Source: Ralstonia insidiosa
Lineage (GTDB): Bacteria > Pseudomonadota > Gammaproteobacteria > Burkholderiales > Burkholderiaceae
DNA: 64,000 bases
Reading direction: 5' to 3'
Assembly: GCF_008801405.1 (NCBI RefSeq)
Contig: NZ_VZPV01000001.1
Location: 1,550,001-1,614,000 of the forward strand
Of this stretch, positions 19,303 through 28,354 are shown one piece after another. Position 1 is the stretch's first letter. Each line of letters begins with the position of its first letter. Below the pieces are notes generated by a model. That model did no database searches and was not told the origin of the DNA. It saw only the letters and a program-made list of their open reading frames with translations. The position numbers and the translations under genes are program-made.

Positions 19303-20328
19303 TCAATTGTCCCGACGGCGCAACAGGCGGCTCATGAAACGTGTGGTCAGCGCCTCTTTCTCTTCTGGCATCGGGCCGCCCTGTGTGATGGCGGTCAGGG
19401 CCTGCAGTTCGGTCAATGCGTTGCTTTCTTCGCGCAGCACCTTCTGCAGGCGGAACACGCTCTGCGGGCGCTCTTCCGGCTTCATCTTCAGACACCAGCC
19501 GACCAGGTCGATCAGGCTGGCCGTGTAGACCTTGCGCAAGCGCTCCAGGCCTTCTTCCAGCTTGTCTTCCTTCTCACGCTGCGTGGCTTCCTGCGGCGGC
19601 GTGCCGGCCATGCAGGCGTAGATGGTCGCGCCGATGCTGTAGATGTCGGTCCACGGGCCCAGCTCGTTGTGCTTGCGGTACAGCTCCGGTGCGGCAAAGC
19701 CCGGCGTGTACATCGGCTGGAAGCGTGAGGCCTCTGCGGTGAGCGTCTGCCGTGCGGCACCAAAGTCGAGCAGGATCGGCGAATGGTCTTCGCGCAGGTA
19801 GATGTTGCCCGGCTTGATATCGAGGTGCAGCAGCTTGTGGATATGGACTTCGCGCAGGCCGCTCATCAAGTCATGGAAGACCTGGCGGATGAAGCGCTCG
19901 CGCAGCATCTTGAGCTTGCCTTGCTGGCGCGCGTTGAGGATGTGCTCCTGCAGCGTTTTGCCCTGCTCATACGTCATCACCATGTAGACGGTGCCGTTTT
20001 CCCGGAAGAAATTGAGCACGCGCACGATGGCGGGGTGAGAAATGCGGGCGAGCGAGCGGCCTTCTTCAAAGAAATACTTGAGCCCGAGGCGGAATGCGCT
20101 CGCGCTTTCTTCCGGCACGACAGGAATCAATTCGCCGGGCGCGCGACGGGCCAGCGAAGACGGCAGATATTCCTTCACGGCCACCGGCGTCCCATGCTCA
20201 TCGGTGGCGAGATAGACGAAGCTGAACCCCCCGCTGGCCAACTTCTTTACAATACGATAATTGGACAGCAGGGTGCCGACCGGCAACGGTGCACTGCGTG
20301 GCTGTCCTGAGCCTTTTGACTCTGTCAT
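19303..20328 (-). CDS. Ser/Thr protein kinase (Hanks type)
   Basis: 341 residues from MTESKGSG. Kinase motifs in order: glycine loop KLASGGFSFVYLA, lysine in PVAVKEYLP, catalytic loop LLHLDIKPGNIYL (HLDIKPGN), metal-binding LLDFGAARQ, and the substrate-loop region YTPGFAAPELY. The last about 40 residues after the kinase core have no clear membrane segment, so it looks cytosolic, unlike many PknB-type kinases with sensor tails. It is paired with the PP2C phosphatase gene downstream and divergent from yicC. Confidence 0.93.
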   Translation of the reverse strand: MTESKGSGQPRSAPLPVGTLLSNYRIVKKLASGGFSFVYLATDEHGTPVAVKEYLPSSLARRAPGELIPVVPEESASAFRLGLKYFFEEGRSLARISHPAIVRVLNFFRENGTVYMVMTYEQGKTLQEHILNARQQGKLKMLRERFIRQVFHDLMSGLREVHIHKLLHLDIKPGNIYLREDHSPILLDFGAARQTLTAEASRFQPMYTPGFAAPELYRKHNELGPWTDIYSIGATIYACMAGTPPQEATQREKEDKLEEGLERLRKVYTASLIDLVGWCLKMKPEERPQSVFRLQKVLREESNALTELQALTAITQGGPMPEEKEALTTRFMSRLLRRRDN

Positions 20329-20485
20329 GGGTTTGTGTGGCGAAATGGCTGTCGGATTCTCTCTGACCCGTCCACACGTTGTAAAGCGACAAAAGGTGGG
20401 GGATTCCCCGCCAATTCTCAGCGTGCCAAGGTCTGCATTGCGGCACGCCGGGCATCCAGCACCTCTAAGAAGACACCTCGATTTC

Positions 20486-21421
20486 ATGATCCACAGCATG
20501 ACCGGCTACGGCGTAGCTACACGCCAGGCAGCCTTTACCGACGCCCATGGCGCACCGAGCGGCAACGTCGCCACGGTGTCGGTCGAGTTCCGCACCGTCA
20601 ACTCGCGCTTTCTCGACTTGTTCTTCCGCGCGCCGGAAGAGTGCCGCGCTTTCGAGCCGGCGCTGCGCGAGATGCTCATGAGCGCACTGTCGCGCGGCAA
20701 GCTCGAATGCCGGATCAACCTGCAACGCCAGGAAGCCGCCAGCGATGTGGCGGCGCTCAATGTCGGCGTGCTGCAACAGTTGGCCAAGCTTGAGCAGGCA
20801 GTGACGCGCTATCTGCCCGCGTCGGGTTCGCTGCGCATGGGCGAGATCCTGCGCTGGCCCGGCGTGCTGGCCGAGCCTGAACTGACCCAGGATGCGCTGC
20901 GCGATGCCGTGGTCGACGCCGCCAAAGAGGCGCTCAAGCAACTTCTGGAATCCCGCCGCCGTGAGGGCGATGCACTCAAGGCGATGCTGCTGGACCGCGT
21001 TGACGCCATGCTCAAGATTGTTGAAGAGCTGTCGCCGATGGTGCCGAACCTGATCCAGCAACACCAGGACAAGCTGACCGAGCGCCTGCGCGAGGCCTTT
21101 GGCCTGGCTGCGCCGGAAGGCACGCCGGCGCTCACGCGCGATGAACTGTCCGAACGCATCCGCCAGGAAGCCACCGTCTACGGCATCCGCATCGATATCG
21201 CTGAAGAGCTCTCGCGCCTGCAGGCGCACCTGCGCGAAACGCGCCATCTCTTGGAGAAGGGCGGTCAACTCGGCAAGCGCCTGGACTTCATGATGCAGGA
21301 GCTCAACCGCGAGGCGAACACACTGGGCTCCAAGGCTGCCGCCAAGGAACTGGCCGATGCATCGATGGAGCTCAAGCTGCTGATCGAGCAGATGCGCGAG
21401 CAAGTCCAGAATCTCGAATAA
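20486..21421 (+). CDS. yicC: YicC family endoribonuclease
   Basis: 311 residues. It starts MIHSMTGYG, the YicC hallmark, and has VEFRTVNSRFLDLFFRAP and, near the end, HLLEKGGQLGKRLDFMMQELNREANTLGSK. YicC proteins act in RNA turnover (an endoribonuclease of the YicC/YloC family). It precedes gmk by 25 bp, the standard pairing in proteobacteria. The frame is open upstream, but the conserved start is at 20486. Confidence 0.94.
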   Translation: MIHSMTGYGVATRQAAFTDAHGAPSGNVATVSVEFRTVNSRFLDLFFRAPEECRAFEPALREMLMSALSRGKLECRINLQRQEAASDVAALNVGVLQQLAKLEQAVTRYLPASGSLRMGEILRWPGVLAEPELTQDALRDAVVDAAKEALKQLLESRRREGDALKAMLLDRVDAMLKIVEELSPMVPNLIQQHQDKLTERLREAFGLAAPEGTPALTRDELSERIRQEATVYGIRIDIAEELSRLQAHLRETRHLLEKGGQLGKRLDFMMQELNREANTLGSKAAAKELADASMELKLLIEQMREQVQNLE

Positions 21422-21446
21422 CACCCCAGAACAACAGAACTAGAAC

Positions 21447-22112
21447 ATGCCATCCTCTCAAGCGCACTCTGCCGTCGATACGCCCATTGAGAACCATTTC
21501 CCGGGCAGCCTTTTCATGGTCGTGGCACCCTCCGGCGCCGGCAAATCGACGCTGGTGAATGCGCTGCTGGCGCAGGACCCGTCGATCCGCCTATCGGTCT
21601 CGGCCACCACGCGCCAGCCGCGTCCCGGCGAGCAGCACGGCCGCGAGTACAACTTCATGACCGTCGAGGAGTTCAAGGCCTGCCGTGATCGCGGCGAGTT
21701 TCTCGAATGGGCCGAGGTGCATGGCAACTACTACGCGACCTCGCGCGTGTGGATTGAAGAGCAGATGCGCGCCGGTACCGATGTGCTGCTCGAGATTGAC
21801 TGGCAGGGCGCGCAACAGGTGCATAAGCGCTTTGCCAATGCGGTCGAGATCTTCATCCTGCCGCCGTCGCTCACTGCACTGGAAGATCGCCTGAAGAAGC
21901 GCGGTCAGGACGAGCCGAACGTGATCGTGCGCCGCCTGCTGGCTGCGGGTTCCGAGATGGCACATGCGCCCGAGGCCGACTTCATCATCATCAACGAAGT
22001 GTTCGAAACCGCGCTCACTGAGTTGCGTACGGTAGTGCAGGCCACGCGCCTGCGCTTTGGTGCGCAGAAGGCGCGCCACGGCGAGCTTTTCGTCGAGTTG
22101 GGCATTCACTGA
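21447..22112 (+). CDS. gmk: Guanylate kinase
   Basis: 221 residues. P-loop VVAPSGAGKSTLVNALL, then SVSATTRQPRPGEQHGREYNF (GMP binding) and LEIDWQGAQQV. It phosphorylates GMP to GDP. It is about 15 residues longer at the N terminus than the E. coli enzyme. It lies in the yicC-gmk-rpoZ-spoT block that connects guanine nucleotide supply with (p)ppGpp metabolism. A hairpin terminator follows. Confidence 0.96.
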   Translation: MPSSQAHSAVDTPIENHFPGSLFMVVAPSGAGKSTLVNALLAQDPSIRLSVSATTRQPRPGEQHGREYNFMTVEEFKACRDRGEFLEWAEVHGNYYATSRVWIEEQMRAGTDVLLEIDWQGAQQVHKRFANAVEIFILPPSLTALEDRLKKRGQDEPNVIVRRLLAAGSEMAHAPEADFIIINEVFETALTELRTVVQATRLRFGAQKARHGELFVELGIH

Positions 22113-22120
22113 GCGACATG

Positions 22121-22146
22121 AAGCGCTGGCATTTTCCGGCGCTTTT
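22121..22146 (+). terminator. Hairpin terminator after gmk
   Basis: AAGCGCtGG pairs with CCgGCGCTT across a short ATTT-containing loop and runs into TTTT. It lies 9 bp after the gmk stop. Confidence 0.75.
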
Positions 22147-22249
22147 GTAAAAGTGTGGTAGAGCCCGCGCCGAGGTGCAATCCGGGCCGAGTGCCGCGCT
22201 GCTGCTAAAATACCGAGATCAACAAGATTTGCCACCAGGTGGAGTTTTC

Positions 22250-22453
22250 ATGGCGCGTATTACCGTCGAAGATTGCTTGAAACAGATTCCGAATCGCTTC
22301 GAACTGGCGCTGGCCGCAACATACCGCGCCCGTCAGTTGGTGCAGGGCCACACGCCCAAGGTCGATGCCAAGGACAAACCGACCGTGACCGCATTGCGCG
22401 AGATCGCATCCGGCCAAGTCGGTATCGAGATGCTCAAGAAGGTTCCGTCCTGA
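22250..22453 (+). CDS. rpoZ: RNA polymerase omega subunit
   Basis: 67 residues starting MARITVEDCLKQIPNRFELAL and containing ATYRARQLVQGH, which is diagnostic for omega in beta- and gammaproteobacteria. Omega helps assemble RNA polymerase and forms part of a ppGpp site. The ATG at 22250 follows a GGTGGAG ribosome site. It lies directly upstream of spoT, the usual order. Confidence 0.96.
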   Translation: MARITVEDCLKQIPNRFELALAATYRARQLVQGHTPKVDAKDKPTVTALREIASGQVGIEMLKKVPS

Positions 22454-22549
22454 GCTGACGCATTACCCGGCGTGGTACGCTGCCTTGGTCACTGATCGTT
22501 CTTGCGATCTTTCGTGGATGTGAAAGCCGCGAACGCACAAGACCCCGGC

Positions 22550-25129
22550 ATGCCTACCTCGCCCGCTTCTTCTTCGCCCAGGAACCAACGCTCCGCCACG
22601 CACGAGCACAACGTGCCGCCGGCGGAGTCGTCCGGCAACACGTCGGACGCGGCGAGTGGTTCTACACCGCAGCCTGGGTCTTCCACTGCTTCCTTCGTTT
22701 CCATGCCGACTTCCGCTTCCGGCCCCACGTCACCGCGCACGGGGGCGCCGAACCTGCCTGACCCGCGTGGTGCGGACCTGGTAGGCGAGCGGTCTGCGCT
22801 ATTGCCGAAAGCGCCAAAATCGACCAAGGCGCATGCTGCCGAAGGTGCCGAGCAAGAGAGCAAGCCCGACGCGACAGGCGACAAGCTCTTCATCGATGCG
22901 GTGCTGGAGCAGACCTATCGGCATCTGTTCGGCCCGACCTCGCAGCCGGCCACGCCGCCGCGTCAGCAGGTCGTCTCTATCTCGGGGCTGACCGAGAAGC
23001 TGTCGTCGTACCTGAAGCCGGCCGATATCAAGCTGGTGAAGGAGGCGTTTCACTTCTCCGACGAAGCGCACCTCGGCCAGTATCGTCAGAGCGGTGAGCC
23101 GTACATCACGCACCCGGTGGCCGTGGCAGAGATCTGCGCGGGCTGGAAGCTGGATGTGCAATCGATCATGGCGGCGCTGCTGCACGACGTGATCGAAGAT
23201 CAGGGTGTCACCAAGAGCGAGCTGGCCGAGAAATTCGGCCCCAAGGTCGCGGAGCTGGTCGACGGCCTGACCAAGCTGGACAAGCTGGAATTCCAAAGCC
23301 GCGAGCAGGCGCAGGCGGAGAGCTTCCGCAAGATGCTGCTCGCGATGGCGCGCGATGTGCGCGTGATTCTCGTCAAGCTGGCCGACCGCACGCACAACAT
23401 GCGTACGCTCGACCATGTGCCGCCCGAAAAGCGTCGCCGCATCGCGGGCGAGACGATGGAGATTTACGCGCCGATCGCGCACCGACTCGGTCTGAATACG
23501 ACGTATCGCGAACTGCAGGAACTGAGTTTCCGCATCGGTTCGCCATTCCGTTATGCGACGCTTGAGAAGGCCGTGAAGGCGGCTCGCGGCAACCGTCGCG
23601 AGGTGGTGACGCGCATTCTTGAGACAGCGCAGCGCGCGCTGGCCGATGCGGGCATCCAGGCAGAACTCACGGGGCGCGAGAAGACGCTCTACAGCATCTA
23701 CCGCAAGATGCACGACAAGCAGTTGTCGTTCTCGCAGGTGCTGGATGTGTATGGCTTCCGCGTGGTGGTCGACACGCAGATGCAGTGCTACATGACCGTG
23801 GGTGCGCTGCACAGCCTGTACAAGCCGATGCCCGGCAAGTTCAAGGACTACATCGCGATCCCGAAGATCAACGGTTATCAGTCGCTGCACACGACACTGG
23901 TGGGGCCGTTCGGCACGCCGGTCGAGTTCCAGATTCGCACGCGCGAGATGAACCAGATTGCAGAAGCCGGCGTGGCTGCGCACTGGATGTACAAGCAGCA
24001 TCACGACGAGCCCGATCGCGCGCAGCAGCAAGCGCACCAATGGTTGCAGTCGCTGCTCGACATCCAGAGCCAGACGGGCGATTCGCAGGAGTTCCTGGAG
24101 CACGTCAAGATCGACCTGTTCCCGGACGCTGTCTACGTGTTCACACCCAAGGGCGAGATCCGCGCGCTGCCACGCGGTGCCACGGCGCTGGACTTCGCCT
24201 ACGCGGTGCACAGTGACCTGGGTAACCAGTGCGTGGCGGTCAAGATCAACAACGCGCTGTTGCCGCTGCGCACGGAGCTCAAGAACGGCGACATCGTTGA
24301 GGTCGTGACGGCGCCGTACTCGAAGCCGAATCCGGCGTGGCTCACGTTCGTGCGTACCGGCAAGGCGCGTGCGGCAATCCGCCATTTCCTCAAGACGGCC
24401 AAGCTCGATGAGGCCATTCAGCTTGGCGAGCGGTTGCTGGAACAGGCACTGCGCCAGATCGGCATCGACATGAAGGCGGTGCCTGCTCCAGTGTGGGAGC
24501 GCATCGTGCAGTGGACTGGCAACAAGGCCCGTGAAGATATCTTTGCCGATCTCGCGCTTGGCCGCCGTGTACCGGCCGTGATCGCGCGTCGCATCGAGAT
24601 CGTGCTGCAAGAAGGCGGGCACGAGGGTGACGAAGCCCTGATGGCCGCCGTGCACACCTTCGCCAACGAAGAGGCGCCTGCCGTCACCGTCAGTGGTGAT
24701 GAGGGTATGGCGATGGCGTTTTCGTCGTGTTGCCGGCCGATCCCGGGTGACTCCATCGTGGGCTACATCGGCAAGGGCGAAGGGCTGCAGATTCACGCGC
24801 AGGAATGTCGCGTGGCCAAGCGCCTGCACAGCAAGGATCCGGAACACTGGATCGATGTCATGTGGGCGGAGCACACCACGCGTGCGTTCGACGTGTCGAT
24901 CAAGGTGCTCGTGCGCAATACGAAGGGCATCCTTGCGCGTGTGGCGGCGGACCTGACCTCGGCCGATGCCAACGTGGCGCACGTGTCGATGGAGCAAGAG
25001 GGCGATCAGGAGGCGACGTATATGACGTTCCTGATCCAGGTGCACGACCGTGTGCATCTGGCCGACGTGATGCGGGCGTTGCGGCGCAACCCCGATGTGA
25101 TCCGCATTGCGCGGGATCGCGGTGATTAG
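22550..25129 (+). CDS. spoT: Bifunctional (p)ppGpp synthetase/hydrolase, RelA/SpoT type
   Basis: About 859 residues from the ATG at 22550; a TTG at 22502 would add 16 unconserved residues. The first about 120 residues are a Ser/Pro/Thr-rich low-complexity extension. The HD hydrolase domain follows (GEPYITHPVAVAEI, AALLHDVIEDQGVT), then the synthetase domain (VYGFRVVVDTQMQCYMTVG, YQSLHTTLVGP), TGS (VYVFTPKGEIRALPRGATAL) and a C-terminal ACT domain. It makes and breaks the stringent-response alarmone. A terminator follows. Confidence 0.95.
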   Translation: MPTSPASSSPRNQRSATHEHNVPPAESSGNTSDAASGSTPQPGSSTASFVSMPTSASGPTSPRTGAPNLPDPRGADLVGERSALLPKAPKSTKAHAAEGAEQESKPDATGDKLFIDAVLEQTYRHLFGPTSQPATPPRQQVVSISGLTEKLSSYLKPADIKLVKEAFHFSDEAHLGQYRQSGEPYITHPVAVAEICAGWKLDVQSIMAALLHDVIEDQGVTKSELAEKFGPKVAELVDGLTKLDKLEFQSREQAQAESFRKMLLAMARDVRVILVKLADRTHNMRTLDHVPPEKRRRIAGETMEIYAPIAHRLGLNTTYRELQELSFRIGSPFRYATLEKAVKAARGNRREVVTRILETAQRALADAGIQAELTGREKTLYSIYRKMHDKQLSFSQVLDVYGFRVVVDTQMQCYMTVGALHSLYKPMPGKFKDYIAIPKINGYQSLHTTLVGPFGTPVEFQIRTREMNQIAEAGVAAHWMYKQHHDEPDRAQQQAHQWLQSLLDIQSQTGDSQEFLEHVKIDLFPDAVYVFTPKGEIRALPRGATALDFAYAVHSDLGNQCVAVKINNALLPLRTELKNGDIVEVVTAPYSKPNPAWLTFVRTGKARAAIRHFLKTAKLDEAIQLGERLLEQALRQIGIDMKAVPAPVWERIVQWTGNKAREDIFADLALGRRVPAVIARRIEIVLQEGGHEGDEALMAAVHTFANEEAPAVTVSGDEGMAMAFSSCCRPIPGDSIVGYIGKGEGLQIHAQECRVAKRLHSKDPEHWIDVMWAEHTTRAFDVSIKVLVRNTKGILARVAADLTSADANVAHVSMEQEGDQEATYMTFLIQVHDRVHLADVMRALRRNPDVIRIARDRGD

Positions 25130-25155
25130 CCGAGGCGAAGCGTAGATGCAAAAGG

Positions 25156-25186
25156 AAGGCGAGGCCGATTGGCTTCGCCTTTTTTG
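25156..25186 (+). terminator. Hairpin terminator after spoT
   Basis: AAGGCGAGGCC and GGCTTCGCCTT form an 11-bp stem with one mismatch and a GATT loop, followed by a T run. Confidence 0.85.
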
Positions 25187-25236
25187 TTTGTGGTCTGCGC
25201 GCACAGCACCCTGATGGAGGGCGCAGGCAAAAGAAA

Positions 25237-25260
25237 AGGGCTTCCATTTCTGGAAGCCCT
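25237..25260 (-). terminator. Terminator of tRNA-Arg copy 1
   Basis: AGGGCTTCCA/TGGAAGCCCT perfect 10-bp stem with a TTTC loop. On the minus strand it is followed by a U-rich run, and it lies 17 bp beyond the 3' end of the tRNA. Confidence 0.8.
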
Positions 25261-25277
25261 TCTCGTCTTTATCAGGT

Positions 25278-25354
25278 TGGTGCGGCTGGCAGGATTCGAA
25301 CCCACGACCCCTTGGTTCGTAGCCAAGTACTCTATCCAACTGAGCTACAGCCGC
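25278..25354 (-). tRNA. tRNA-Arg (anticodon ACG), copy 1
   Basis: 77 nt on the minus strand including CCA. Acceptor GCGGCTG/CAGCCGC, anticodon stem CTTGG/CCAAG around the loop CTACGAA (anticodon ACG), T loop GTTCGAATC. The gene body is identical to copy 2. Confidence 0.97.
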
Positions 25355-25551
25355 AACCGAAGGGCGCGATTATACATGTGATCTGCGGAGTGTCTAGTGG
25401 CGAATCACGTGTTGCGACGCGCGTGATGCCAGAAAGAAGGTGAGGTCTGTCGATTCCGCTTCTTGATCCTCGGTTTTCTTGTCGACGCCTTGCGCTTGTG
25501 GCGCGTGCGCAGCTTACCGGTGAGCGCTGACAAGCGGGCGGACAAGCAAAA

Positions 25552-25575
25552 AGGGCTTCCATTTCTGGAAGCCCT
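25552..25575 (-). terminator. Terminator of tRNA-Arg copy 2
   Basis: Same 10-bp stem and loop as the hairpin at 25237-25260, with A-rich sequence on its left that gives a U run on the minus strand. Confidence 0.8.
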
Positions 25576-25592
25576 TTTTGCCTTTATTAGGT

Positions 25593-25669
25593 TGGTGCGG
25601 CTGGCAGGATTCGAACCCACGACCCCTTGGTTCGTAGCCAAGTACTCTATCCAACTGAGCTACAGCCGC
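25593..25669 (-). tRNA. tRNA-Arg (anticodon ACG), copy 2
   Basis: 77 nt, same sequence as copy 1. The tRNA and its terminator hairpin together are repeated at a 315-bp distance, whereas the sequence between the two units has diverged. Confidence 0.97.
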
Positions 25670-25783
25670 AACCGAGAAATGAGATTATACAGAATTTTTC
25701 GACCTTGTGAACCCCCTTCTTCACTTTTTCTTCTGGAGGGCCGACTTTCTATAATAGGGTTCTGAACCCACGTTGCTTCTATC

Positions 25784-26347
25784 ATGAACAAGGCTTTCGT
25801 CCGGGAAGACGCCGGCGATGACGAAGACGATCTGCCCGAGGGCGCTGCACCGCTGCCACCGGGCTCGAAGAACTACATCACGCCCGCTGGCTATGAGCGC
25901 CTGTGCTCGGAGTTGATGCACCTCATCGACACGGAGCGACCCGAAGTGGTCGGCATCGTGTCGTGGGCGGCATCGAATGGTGACCGCTCAGAGAACGGCG
26001 ATTACCTCTATGGCAAGAAGCGCCTGCGCGAAATCGATCGTCGCATCCGTTTCCTCACGCGCCGCATCGAGAAAGCGGAAGTGGTCGACGCCAGTCTGCA
26101 GGGCGACAACGATCAGATTTTCTTTGGCGCGACGGTCACCTATGCCAACCAGGCAGGCAATGAGACCACCATCACCATCGTCGGCATGGACGAGGTCGAT
26201 CTCGATAAGGGCTACGTGAGTTGGGTCTCGCCGATTGCGCGTGCGCTCATCAAGGCGCGCGAGGGGGATACGGTGCCGCTGCGCACGCCTGCGGGCGTCG
26301 AGCAGATCGACATTTTGGAGGTTAAGTACCCGCCGCGCGCTGCTTGA
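25784..26347 (+). CDS. greB: Transcription elongation factor GreB
   Basis: 187 residues. The conserved core starts about residue 30 with NYITPAGYERLCSELMHL and continues VSWAASNGDRSENGDYLYGKKRLREIDRRIRFLTRRIE, which carries the two acidic residues that act in RNA polymerase's active site. The C-terminal FKBP-like domain includes YVSWVSPIARALIKAREGD. GreB rescues backtracked polymerase by transcript cleavage. The first about 25 acidic residues are longer than in E. coli GreB. Confidence 0.94.
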   Translation: MNKAFVREDAGDDEDDLPEGAAPLPPGSKNYITPAGYERLCSELMHLIDTERPEVVGIVSWAASNGDRSENGDYLYGKKRLREIDRRIRFLTRRIEKAEVVDASLQGDNDQIFFGATVTYANQAGNETTITIVGMDEVDLDKGYVSWVSPIARALIKAREGDTVPLRTPAGVEQIDILEVKYPPRAA

Positions 26348-26369
26348 ATATGCCGCATGAGCGCCGTGC

Positions 26370-27203
26370 TCACGCCGGGTGCCCGAGACAGTAGGCGCCA
26401 AAGGCAATGACCGAGCAGGCCGACAGGCGCCGCGCCGTGAGCGATTCCTTCAGGAAGACGCGGCCAAGCAGTGCGGCAAACACCACCGACGTTTCGCGCA
26501 GGGCCGATACCGGCCCCATTGGCGCGAGCGTCACGGCCCAGATGACGATGCCATATGCGACGAGCGAGACTACGCCGCCACCGAACGTCTTGAGCGTGTC
26601 GGTGTCGCGCAGATCGATGTTCAGTGGGCCTTTCCATAGGCGATAGAGCAGCACCATCGGCAGGCCATCGAGCATGAACAGCCATGCGGAGTACGCATTC
26701 GCGTTGCCGGCCACGCGGGCGCCAATGCCATCGCACACTGTGTAGCAGGCGATGAACACGCCGGTGGTGAGTGCGGCGAGCGTAGAGCCGAGGTCCGCCT
26801 TGCGACCGCGCGCCAGGCTCAGGATGCCGGCACTGACCAGCACCACGCCCGCAAGCGCAATCGCGCCGGGCATCTCACCCGCAAACAGTGCGGCGCCCAT
26901 CGTCACCAACAGCGGCGACGAGCCGCGCGCAATCGGGTACACCTGCCCGAATTCTCCAAACCGGTAGGCCCGCGCGAGAAACACGTTGTAGCCGACGTGC
27001 AGCACGGCGGACAGCGCCACGTATGGCCACGCAGCCGGGGCCGGCAACGGAAGCGCGATTGCCATCGGCACCGCGGCCAAGCCGGAAGCCAGCGTCATCA
27101 GCGTGATTGCACGCAGGCGGTCGGAGCCGCTTTTCAGCAGCGCATTCCACGAGGCGTGGAGCAGGGCGGCGCACAGAACCAGGGCGATGACGGCGGGAGT
27201 CAC
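26370..27203 (-). CDS. EamA/DMT family membrane transporter
   Basis: 277 residues with about ten hydrophobic helices in two EamA repeats (LLHASWNALLKSG in the first; LAPMGPVSALRETSVVFAALLG in the second). It is a drug/metabolite transporter of the inner membrane, substrate unknown. It converges with greB and is divergent from a LysR gene, which may regulate it (inference). Confidence 0.88.
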   Translation of the reverse strand: MTPAVIALVLCAALLHASWNALLKSGSDRLRAITLMTLASGLAAVPMAIALPLPAPAAWPYVALSAVLHVGYNVFLARAYRFGEFGQVYPIARGSSPLLVTMGAALFAGEMPGAIALAGVVLVSAGILSLARGRKADLGSTLAALTTGVFIACYTVCDGIGARVAGNANAYSAWLFMLDGLPMVLLYRLWKGPLNIDLRDTDTLKTFGGGVVSLVAYGIVIWAVTLAPMGPVSALRETSVVFAALLGRVFLKESLTARRLSACSVIAFGAYCLGHPA

Positions 27204-27345
27204 GATGAGCGGGGATTGGAGGTCGAGTCGATTTTTCTCACTCGACGGCGCATCGGCTTGAGTGGGAAGGCGATAGCGTATCGCCGCAAATTGTGATCAA
27301 CAATCGATATATACTGACTCGATCTGTGCAAAAAACTCACGCGAT

Positions 27346-28281
27346 ATGCGCAAACTGCCTCCGTTGAATGCTGTGCGTGCTTTTGAGTCGGCGGCGCGCC
27401 ACCTGAGCTTCACGCGTGCAGGCGAGGAATTGAATGTCACCCATGGCGCCATCAGTCGGCAGATTCAGGTGCTGGAAGCGTGGCTGGGCGTGCCGCTGTT
27501 TCGACGCCTGAACCGGCGTGTGGAGCTGACCGATGCGGGGCAGCGCTACCTTTCGGAGATTGGTGTGGCGCTTGATCGCATTAGTGTGGCCAGCCAGTCG
27601 GTGCGCGATCGCGATGCGGCGCGCATCTTGCGTGTGAACAGCATCCCGACGTTCACGATGCGCTGGCTGATTCCGCGCCTGTCGACATTTCAGATGCGGT
27701 TTCCGCGCGTGGAGGTGCGGCTCACCACGTCCATCGAAGAGATCGAAGACCTGCCGGACAACTTTGACGTGATCATTCGTGGCGGGCCGGAGATCCACGC
27801 AGGGTTTCGGTCGGGGCGCTTCCTGGATGAGAGCCGCTTTCCCGTATGCAGCCCGGCACTGCTCAAGCGCGCGCCGCTGGATGCGCCGTCGGATTTGCGG
27901 CGACACACGCTGCTGCATTCAGACACACTGCCCTCGATCTGGCCGAGCTGGCTAGTACTGGCGGGCGTGCCCAATCTGCGGCCTGCACACGCGCTCACGT
28001 TTGAGCATTTCTACTTGTCGATCCAGGCGGCTATCGATGGGCTTGGGGTGGCGATGGGGCCGTCGGCGCTCATCACTGAAGACCTGGAGGAAGGGCGGTT
28101 GGTCGCGCCATTTCCGGCATTGGCGCTTGCCGCACGCAGCTACTACTGGTATTGCCCGGCACGCAATCTCGGTGACGAGGTAGTGCAGGCATTCTGCGCA
28201 TGGCTTGAAGAAGCGCGAGGGCCGCGTCACGCAAACGTGAACACGGTTTCCGCATCCGGTAACGAAGGTAACGCCGCGTAA
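27346..28281 (+). CDS. LysR family regulator, GcvA-like
   Basis: 311 residues. It opens LPPLNAVRAFESAARHLSFTRAGEELNVTHGAISRQIQVLE, the GcvA/AmpR-like HTH, followed by a LysR effector domain (VNSIPTFTMRWLIPRLSTFQ; AIDGLGVAMGP). It is divergent from the EamA transporter with about 140 bp between them, room for a shared operator. The ligand is unknown. Confidence 0.92.
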   Translation: MRKLPPLNAVRAFESAARHLSFTRAGEELNVTHGAISRQIQVLEAWLGVPLFRRLNRRVELTDAGQRYLSEIGVALDRISVASQSVRDRDAARILRVNSIPTFTMRWLIPRLSTFQMRFPRVEVRLTTSIEEIEDLPDNFDVIIRGGPEIHAGFRSGRFLDESRFPVCSPALLKRAPLDAPSDLRRHTLLHSDTLPSIWPSWLVLAGVPNLRPAHALTFEHFYLSIQAAIDGLGVAMGPSALITEDLEEGRLVAPFPALALAARSYYWYCPARNLGDEVVQAFCAWLEEARGPRHANVNTVSASGNEGNAA

Positions 28282-28354
28282 CACCCTAGGGATGGTGACG
28301 TTGGCCGATGCTAGGATCGATTCAAGCTTGATTGCAGAAGAAGGAGATCCCCCG

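Noticed and set aside
22799..25339. 846-codon open frame on the minus strand
   Set aside because: Antisense to spoT and running into tRNA-Arg; His/Arg/Leu-rich translation without domains.
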